Source of the DNA: a virus
Direction: 5' to 3' (one strand)
IMG/VR virus record: IMGVR_UViG_3300030110_003304
Location: 1-55,343 of that record
Length of the DNA: 55,343 nt
Numbering within the stretch: position 1 is the first letter of the stretch; each line of letters opens with the position of its first letter. Positions 50,616-55,343 of this stretch are shown here, piece by piece. A program made the position numbers and the translations under genes. Below the pieces are notes generated by a model. That model was not told where the DNA came from and did not search any database. It saw nothing but the letters and a program-made list of their open reading frames with translations.

Positions 50616-52364
50616 TTATGCACCACGAGGGCGTTTTGCGTCTGAAATGCCACGTTGTGCTCTCTGAACGGGAGTCTGTTGTGGTCCTCTCTGTTGAACG
50701 TTGGAGAATGGTGAGCCTGCACCCGCTGATGCTCTCTGTTCAGGCCGTGCTGGGGGTGCGTTCCTGATACCCATACCCTCCCCTCCGGGGTTGGCTACTC
50801 CCGGTGGCATACCCTGTATTCTCTGCATGACTCCGGGCGGCATACCGGGCGGCATTCCCCCTCCCGGTGGCATACCCGGTGGCATACCCGGTGGCATACC
50901 CGGTGGCATCATTGGCATACCACCACCTCCGGGCGGCATCCCCTGTCCTTCCATTGGGTCTATCTTCTTGTATACGAAACGAATGTCCCTCTCTCCCTCT
51001 TCGAGCAGTTCGGGTTTGTATCCTAGCATCATCATTCGTTGTGCTAGGTTGGCTTCCATCTCGTCTCTCCTGAGTCTGGTTATCTCGTCTTCCTCCTCGT
51101 TCGGATAGAGTGTCAGTTTCCAGTCTTCTACCCCCATCTCCTTGAGCATACGTGGGAAGAGAACATCGGTGTACACCTTCTGCCCGTACTCCACGGCACG
51201 GTTGGTAACGAGAATCTGCATACCCTCGTTGTTGAGACCACCACTCTTGCCATTGTCAATCATGAACACCGCTGACACACCATAGAATGCTGCTATCCTG
51301 TTTCTCATCTCATCACGAACTGCGATGTACTGCATTTCCTCAAGGGTGTCCATGAACTTAATCCAATTAACACCCCCTCTTCCACTGGAACTCTCGATAC
51401 CGACTTTCGGTATGTAGTGAGGGTCTCTCTCCATCTTCTCATCGACTGTCTTCCAGAAGGACTTCATCGACTCCAGATTGTCAGTGGTGACTGATATGAT
51501 TCCCTTGGGTGCTCTCCTCTTCTGGTATGATGTGTACATGTAGTTGTCCATCGCTGTGAGTGTCATGGCCTGTCTCCACATGGTGTTGACTGGGCTTCTT
51601 CCATAGAGTTTTGATGGGTTGTACTTGCTGACGTGAAGTACCTCGCCCTTGAGGTAATACTGACTCTTGCCACTACCAGCCATGTTGATGTAGTGCACGT
51701 CTTCCATCTGCCCACCGCAGACTTGACAATCACCCTCTTGGCCGGGATAAGATACCTCTGTCCTGTGCAAAGGGCAGACCTTGTATCTACCACCTCTGAC
51801 TCCTCTCTTATCAGATACTATACGCATGAATATAGGGTCACCACGAATGAGTTCCTTGACTCTGAAGAACTGTATTTCACCGTCTTCTGGGTCTACGTAG
51901 TACTCTTTGACTATAATGAGGAAGGCATCGTCAACTACATTGAGGTCCTTCTCTATCTCATACAACACATGCATGAAGTCCTGCTCCATGGAGTTCTGCT
52001 CTTTGAGAAGCCATCTTGGGTAGACAATCTCATCAGCACTTGGTGGTCTGACCGGTGAGTCGCAGACATTGCACATATCCACATCATGATGATACTCCTC
52101 ACCACAGGTATCACACTTGAATCTGAACTTCTTCTCCCAGAAGTAGCCCCTCCTGAATATCTCCTGCTGTAGTTTTGACAGCACGGTTCTGAGAATCAGA
52201 TTCTCATGTGATACAGCGTACAGGGCTGGTATAGTGATACCTTGAGCCAAGACGGGTTCTTGGATTCCGGTAGTGTACAGAGGCATCTGAGGTTGAGGGG
52301 TAGTACGTCTCTTGAATGGGTTCAGAGAATCTAGAAATCTCCTTACAGGACTCTCATCTGCCAT
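50616..52364 (-). CDS. portal protein with two zinc-finger-like motifs (582 aa)
   Basis: Dodecameric portal forming the DNA channel. It follows terminase, has typical length, and shows the HK97/SPP1-type core: YAVSHENLILRTVLSKLQQE near the N-terminus, GEVLHVSKYNPSKLYGRSPV (a hallmark of a portal wing), then helices RQAMTLTAMDNYMYTSYQKR and REEMQYIAVRDE-like stem segments, with VTNRAVEYGQKVYTDVLFPR later. Two cysteine clusters are inserted: C84-x2-C87, C98-x2-C101, and C197-x2-H200, C213-x2-C216, both able to bind zinc. Residues ~476-523 contain tandem Met-Pro-Pro-Gly units, followed by a disordered Gln/Arg/Pro tail. SD: AGGAGGGTGATG region overlapping the upstream gene's end. Confidence 0.85.
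   Translation of the reverse strand: MADESPVRRFLDSLNPFKRRTTPQPQMPLYTTGIQEPVLAQGITIPALYAVSHENLILRTVLSKLQQEIFRRGYFWEKKFRFKCDTCGEEYHHDVDMCNVCDSPVRPPSADEIVYPRWLLKEQNSMEQDFMHVLYEIEKDLNVVDDAFLIIVKEYYVDPEDGEIQFFRVKELIRGDPIFMRIVSDKRGVRGGRYKVCPLHRTEVSYPGQEGDCQVCGGQMEDVHYINMAGSGKSQYYLKGEVLHVSKYNPSKLYGRSPVNTMWRQAMTLTAMDNYMYTSYQKRRAPKGIISVTTDNLESMKSFWKTVDEKMERDPHYIPKVGIESSSGRGGVNWIKFMDTLEEMQYIAVRDEMRNRIAAFYGVSAVFMIDNGKSGGLNNEGMQILVTNRAVEYGQKVYTDVLFPRMLKEMGVEDWKLTLYPNEEEDEITRLRRDEMEANLAQRMMMLGYKPELLEEGERDIRFVYKKIDPMEGQGMPPGGGGMPMMPPGMPPGMPPGMPPGGGMPPGMPPGVMQRIQGMPPGVANPGGEGMGIRNAPPARPEQRASAGAGSPFSNVQQRGPQQTPVQRAQRGISDAKRPRGA
50829..50939 (-). repeat. coding Met-Pro-Pro-Gly repeats in the portal tail
   Basis: Short repeats of an ATGCCACCGGGT-like 12-base unit encode GMPPG steps broken by GGG. 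Four copies in the middle (50871-50918) are almost identical at DNA level, suggesting recent slippage. The protein stretch resembles a collagen-like or polyproline linker. Confidence 0.75.
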
Positions 52365-53502
52365 CTACATCACCCTCCTGTTTGTCAATGCCGTGGGGTG
52401 CGTCATGCTTGAGTGTTTCCATTTTATCCAATATGTATACCGCTTGCTCTTTTTTTGTTGATAGGTATGGTAGCATATTCTTGAGGATGTTAGATACCTC
52501 GTTGTCAATGTTGAAGATGAGTCGATGCTGAGTTGTATGTTGCTTCGAGATTTTCCTGTTCAGTTGGAGAGAGCCTCCTTGTATCATCTTGTGCAATTGC
52601 TCGCAATGCACCCTACCTCTCTTTCCTGCTGATACGAAGCCAAGTGAGGTCTCGCCTCTCTCTGATACTTTGATGAAACCGTCTGACTCTAGGAAATCAG
52701 CGGCGTATGACCAAGGGTTCTTGATGATGATTCCATCATCGTCCATCTTGACGAATGTGCCCTTCTTAGGACCGTTGATGATATCATACTCCTCTCCGTA
52801 CATCGAGAGCAACTTGGACAATTTGCCTGCTGTCATGCTCTTGTGTAGTATGGATTCGTCTAGCATCCTCTCCTGTAGTCTCCTGCTGGAGAGAGCACCC
52901 TCTAGTTGTAGTATGTCTGATGCCTTGGTCAGTGTGTCCTGCTCCTTCTGAGTCAAACGCTTGGATTGGTGCAGAGTGCTTCTCCACATCTTCTTAGCAT
53001 CAGTCTTGCTCTGCATGGCCGTAGCCCATGCCTGTGACTCCTGCTCTCCCCACACATCTGTGAATTGGTCCAACATTTTGAGTGAGTTATCTGCACTGTC
53101 CCATAGATTGCAGGCCTGCATGAGACCGACTCTTCGACTCTCACCGAATCTCCTGAGGCTCTTGAGGTCTCTATCACTAGCACCTAGTTGCTTTATGGTA
53201 CTCTCCTTGCCGTTCGCCCAAGATATACCCTTCAGCGTGGTCTTCACCTCTAGAGCCTTGAGTGTCCTGACATCCTCAATAAGGAGGTCGATGTCGCTCT
53301 TGATTTCCTTGTGGTTTCTTCTCATCTTCCTGAGTCTGTTCACGAAATTAGAAGCAGTGCATCCAAGATGAGTCTCGAACCAACCACTACCTGTGTTGGA
53401 GAATGCGTATGAGGGTGTGAACTTCTCCTCTTCCTTCTGTATAGATTCAATCTGGAAGTCTACGTCTTCCTTCAGTACGGCACTATACCAGATTGTCATC
53501 AC
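52354..53502 (-). CDS. hypothetical protein between terminase and portal (382 aa)
   Basis: Unrecognised, mostly helical and charged: FVNRLRKMRRNHKEIKSDID, LLIEDVRTLKALEVK, LTKASDILQLEGALSSRRLQ and SMTAGKLSKLLSMYGE. The last is followed by a mixed beta segment (GTFVKMDDDGIIIKNPWSYA) that could be a winged-helix-like domain. The ORF starts GTG (53502) or ATG (53499) but has no properly spaced SD: GGGGTGATG places the purine run against the codon. A well-started 30-aa frame overlaps this start and may be its true beginning (see that entry). The stop overlaps the portal ATG by 11 bases. A portal-associated or packaging accessory role is possible. Confidence 0.55.
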   Translation of the reverse strand: MMTIWYSAVLKEDVDFQIESIQKEEEKFTPSYAFSNTGSGWFETHLGCTASNFVNRLRKMRRNHKEIKSDIDLLIEDVRTLKALEVKTTLKGISWANGKESTIKQLGASDRDLKSLRRFGESRRVGLMQACNLWDSADNSLKMLDQFTDVWGEQESQAWATAMQSKTDAKKMWRSTLHQSKRLTQKEQDTLTKASDILQLEGALSSRRLQERMLDESILHKSMTAGKLSKLLSMYGEEYDIINGPKKGTFVKMDDDGIIIKNPWSYAADFLESDGFIKVSERGETSLGFVSAGKRGRVHCEQLHKMIQGGSLQLNRKISKQHTTQHRLIFNIDNEVSNILKNMLPYLSTKKEQAVYILDKMETLKHDAPHGIDKQEGDVDGR

Positions 53503-53575
53503 CCCAGTATGTGCAGAAAACGCCTGTTGAATTGTCTGTCATGTTTGTGCTGCTGTTATTCTCGTATTTCGCCAT
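53483..53575 (-). CDS. 30-aa ORF with strong SD: leader peptide or frameshifted 5' end of the 382-aa gene
   Basis: ATG at 53575 preceded by GAGGTGAGAGAG, one of the best SD sites in the window and placed right at the terminase stop like other gene junctions. The frame reads MAKYENNSSTNM ... CTYWGDDNLV, then TAG at 53483-53485, overlapping the start of the 382-aa frame by 17-20 bases. The 382-aa frame continues with YSAVLKEDVDF right after the shared DNA. Either a sequencing indel, a programmed frameshift, or translational coupling by a short leader peptide would explain the layout. Confidence 0.5.
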   Translation of the reverse strand: MAKYENNSSTNMTDNSTGVFCTYWGDDNLV

Positions 53576-53585
53576 CTCTCTCACC

Positions 53586-55067
53586 TCAGGGTATTAGCCA
53601 CCCTCCGCCGGGCTGTTCCTTCCCGCCGCCGAACATGCTGTCGAAGCCCGGCATATAATCATCTAGGAGGACAACCGTTCCCTTGAACTCCTTTGATGCC
53701 CAGTTAGCGAGAGCGAGACTCATCGCCAAGTCGTCATGAACACCCACACTCTCTAGCCTGCCGTTCTTCTGCATGCCGAACCTGTTCAACTGGCTCTCAA
53801 CCTCGTGTGTATATTTCCTGCTCCTCTCGTCTCCGTATGGTAGTTTGATGTGACCCTGCTCGAATGCCAGCAATAGTGACATGAATAGTGACTCCTTCTT
53901 CGCTCTGGTTGTCATGAAGACACGGATTGGCATGTCTGCCGCCATCTCCCTCATCTCCTGCTCAAGCATCCTCTGGAAGTTGTTGCCCTCAAGTTCTATC
54001 AGTTCGGGACTGAACTTGTTGTTGAGCATGACCATCATCCTCTTCTGCGCCATCGAGGACATACCACGCTCGTGGACGACATGCACTATCTGTTTGAACT
54101 CCTCATCTGGAATCTGCCTCATGACAGTCATTGCTGTGAAGTCAGCGTTCTTGTCGGAGGATATGGCCGGGTCGTGTCCTATGAAGTGCTGGCCGAACAC
54201 ACCGTCAGGCTCTCCCTCCTCGTTGTAGTTGGTCTCAGCCCTGTCTATCAGGGTGAGTTCTGTATCCCTAGCGGCTTCTAGTATGTCCATCGGGAACATA
54301 CTGGCCACATCGTGGATAGGCTCGCATAGATACTCACGGCTGAATTGTATTGCTGGCATGGAAAGCCTTCTCTGTTCCAGCGCTTCTATGTTCCAACGCT
54401 CAGGCCAGAGTGCGATTCCCTCGTTGTTTATCGCAGGGAAGGTCTCCACACGGAAGGTCTCCTTCTGCTCCAACTCCGCATACAGGTCGTTGTAACTGAA
54501 TGGAGTTCCTACCATCATGAGTTTGCTGCTGTGGTGAAGTACAGGAAGTAGTACACCGTAGAACCAATCTGCGGTTCTCTGTAGTTCAGTACCGCTAGTG
54601 CCCCACAGGATATCGTCACAGACAACCACGTCTGGGTGGAAACCACGAGTAGCACCACCGACCGACTTGGCCATGATACGAGAGCCGTTGGAGAACTCGA
54701 AGTACGATTTAGCCCAAGGTCTGCCCTCTGGTATCAGACCACGAAGGCAATCGGTCCTGTCGATGTTGCTTTTTATGAAGCGCATGTGCTCAAGCGTCTG
54801 CTCAAGGGAGTGTGAGAAAATCATGATGTGCTTGCCGGGATTGAATGCAGCAAGCCACAATGCATAGGACATGAAGAACACGGACTTACCGTGGTCACGA
54901 GATGCTTTCACGCAGTAGTACTGCGATTCCTCAAGCCCGTCTTTCCAAGATTGGTGATGGCCACTGAACAGGAAACCGAGTATGTCCACGAAGAAGTACT
55001 CGAATGACTTCCTGCACATCTCCCTGTCCATTTGGATGATGAAGTCATCCATCGACTCGTCGCTCAT
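53586..55067 (-). CDS. terL: terminase large subunit (493 aa)
   Basis: DNA-packaging motor with ATPase and nuclease. Walker A SRDHGKS (residues 56-62, Lys61) follows a strand; Walker B VVVCDD (147-152) ends in Asp151/Asp152; a coupling motif lies in LMMVGTPFSYND (183-194). The RuvC-like nuclease has its acidic residues at Asp299 (FIGHDPAISSD), Glu358/Glu360 (LIELEGNNF) and Asp445/Asp446 (VGVHDDLAMSLA). All parts are present at normal length, so it should be active. It feeds the portal encoded downstream. ATG overlaps the upstream gene's stop as ATGA; GGTGATGCG acts as SD. Arginine codons in the first part are AGG and isoleucine includes ATA. Confidence 0.92.
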   Translation of the reverse strand: MSDESMDDFIIQMDREMCRKSFEYFFVDILGFLFSGHHQSWKDGLEESQYYCVKASRDHGKSVFFMSYALWLAAFNPGKHIMIFSHSLEQTLEHMRFIKSNIDRTDCLRGLIPEGRPWAKSYFEFSNGSRIMAKSVGGATRGFHPDVVVCDDILWGTSGTELQRTADWFYGVLLPVLHHSSKLMMVGTPFSYNDLYAELEQKETFRVETFPAINNEGIALWPERWNIEALEQRRLSMPAIQFSREYLCEPIHDVASMFPMDILEAARDTELTLIDRAETNYNEEGEPDGVFGQHFIGHDPAISSDKNADFTAMTVMRQIPDEEFKQIVHVVHERGMSSMAQKRMMVMLNNKFSPELIELEGNNFQRMLEQEMREMAADMPIRVFMTTRAKKESLFMSLLLAFEQGHIKLPYGDERSRKYTHEVESQLNRFGMQKNGRLESVGVHDDLAMSLALANWASKEFKGTVVLLDDYMPGFDSMFGGGKEQPGGGWLIP

Positions 55068-55343
55068 CGCATCACCGACTTCAATAACATAAAAGCCAGT
55101 TCCATCGGTTCTCCTGCGGTTTTCTGATTCATAATTAACTGCTGTACCTCAGGAGAGAGTGTAGCATAGTACTCAGAGGTAGCATCGACACTTGATTCTG
55201 GGGGAGTTGTAGTAGTCCCGTCGGTAGTTGGAGAAGCGGGATTGAACATGTTGGGCTGTATTCCTTTCTTACCCCGTATCGCTTGGTTGCCTCCACCCAT
55301 TGGTGTGCCGTACACTCCCAGTTGGAAGTTCTGCGGTACATTG
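55064..55343 (-). CDS. partial hypothetical protein before terminase (5' end outside window)
   Basis: Frame open to the right edge. The visible 92 residues start NVPQNFQLGVYGTPMGGGN and continue with a Pro/Thr/Ser-rich part (ASPTTDGTTTTPPESSVDAT). A helical end EYYATLSPEVQQLIMNQKTA closes it. A GTG at 55315 could be a start but has only GGGA before it, and the frame continues upstream, so I treat the gene as truncated by the window. It overlaps terL by four bases. Position suggests a terminase partner or small subunit, but no helix-turn-helix is visible. Confidence 0.5.
   Translation of the reverse strand, partial: NVPQNFQLGVYGTPMGGGNQAIRGKKGIQPNMFNPASPTTDGTTTTPPESSVDATSEYYATLSPEVQQLIMNQKTAGEPMELAFMLLKSVMR

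Overview
The window is a stretch of a double-stranded DNA tailed virus (Caudoviricetes) and carries almost its whole virion-structure module. About 99% of it is coding. Some 30 genes run leftward on the minus strand with tiny gaps or ATGA/TAATG-type overlaps, so it reads as one long late operon. Only the first ~300 bases carry a rightward coding signal, converging on the operon's 3' end. I see no replication, lysis, integration or tRNA genes. Most starts are preceded by strong Shine-Dalgarno (SD) sites of the GAGGTGA/AAGGTGA type. In the genes I spelled out (TerL and capsid starts), arginine is mostly AGA/AGG and isoleucine often ATA. With zinc-binding portal and connector-region proteins and a TATA-like element, this makes an uncultivated marine virus, possibly of an archaeon such as Marine Group II Euryarchaeota, my best guess. 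That host assignment is inference only.

Right to left, which is the direction of transcription: (i) Packaging and head, 55.3-41 kb: a gene cut by the window edge, the large terminase, an unknown 382-aa gene with a puzzling 30-aa ORF in front, a portal with two zinc-finger-like inserts and a Met-Pro-Pro-Gly tail, three small proteins, and a 1826-aa protein containing a degenerate ATP-dependent DNA ligase core. Then come a prohead protease with a nested in-frame scaffold and an HK97-fold major capsid protein. (ii) Head completion and connector, 41-37.3 kb: small proteins (including a 57-aa gene and a zinc-ribbon protein), a 547-aa connector, and two small completion/terminator candidates. (iii) Tail, 37.3-13.2 kb: a tube protein, a SAP-domain protein, tail assembly chaperones joined by a predicted -1 frameshift, a very short tape measure, a glycine-zipper protein, a giant 5567-aa protein starting with a LamG-like domain, and a baseplate-hub-like protein. 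(iv) Adhesion, 13.5-0.3 kb: a small baseplate protein, three related tail fibres (928, 1024 and 2260 aa) and a fibre/tail assembly chaperone.

The genes form a coherent assembly line. TerL and portal package DNA into a shell built by capsid protein, scaffold and protease. Connector and terminator proteins join it to a short tube measured by a 288-aa tape protein. An unusually large tip complex (over 9,700 residues across the giant protein and three fibres) would contact the host.

The most noteworthy observations are: the ligase-like domain that has lost its catalytic residues inside a head-region protein; the shared N- and C-terminal architecture of the scaffold and a separate 116-aa protein; the nested scaffold start; a perfect 18-bp inverted repeat with a TATA-like element in the operon's widest gap; the chaperone frameshift; and sharply AT-rich modules inside two of the host-contact proteins.
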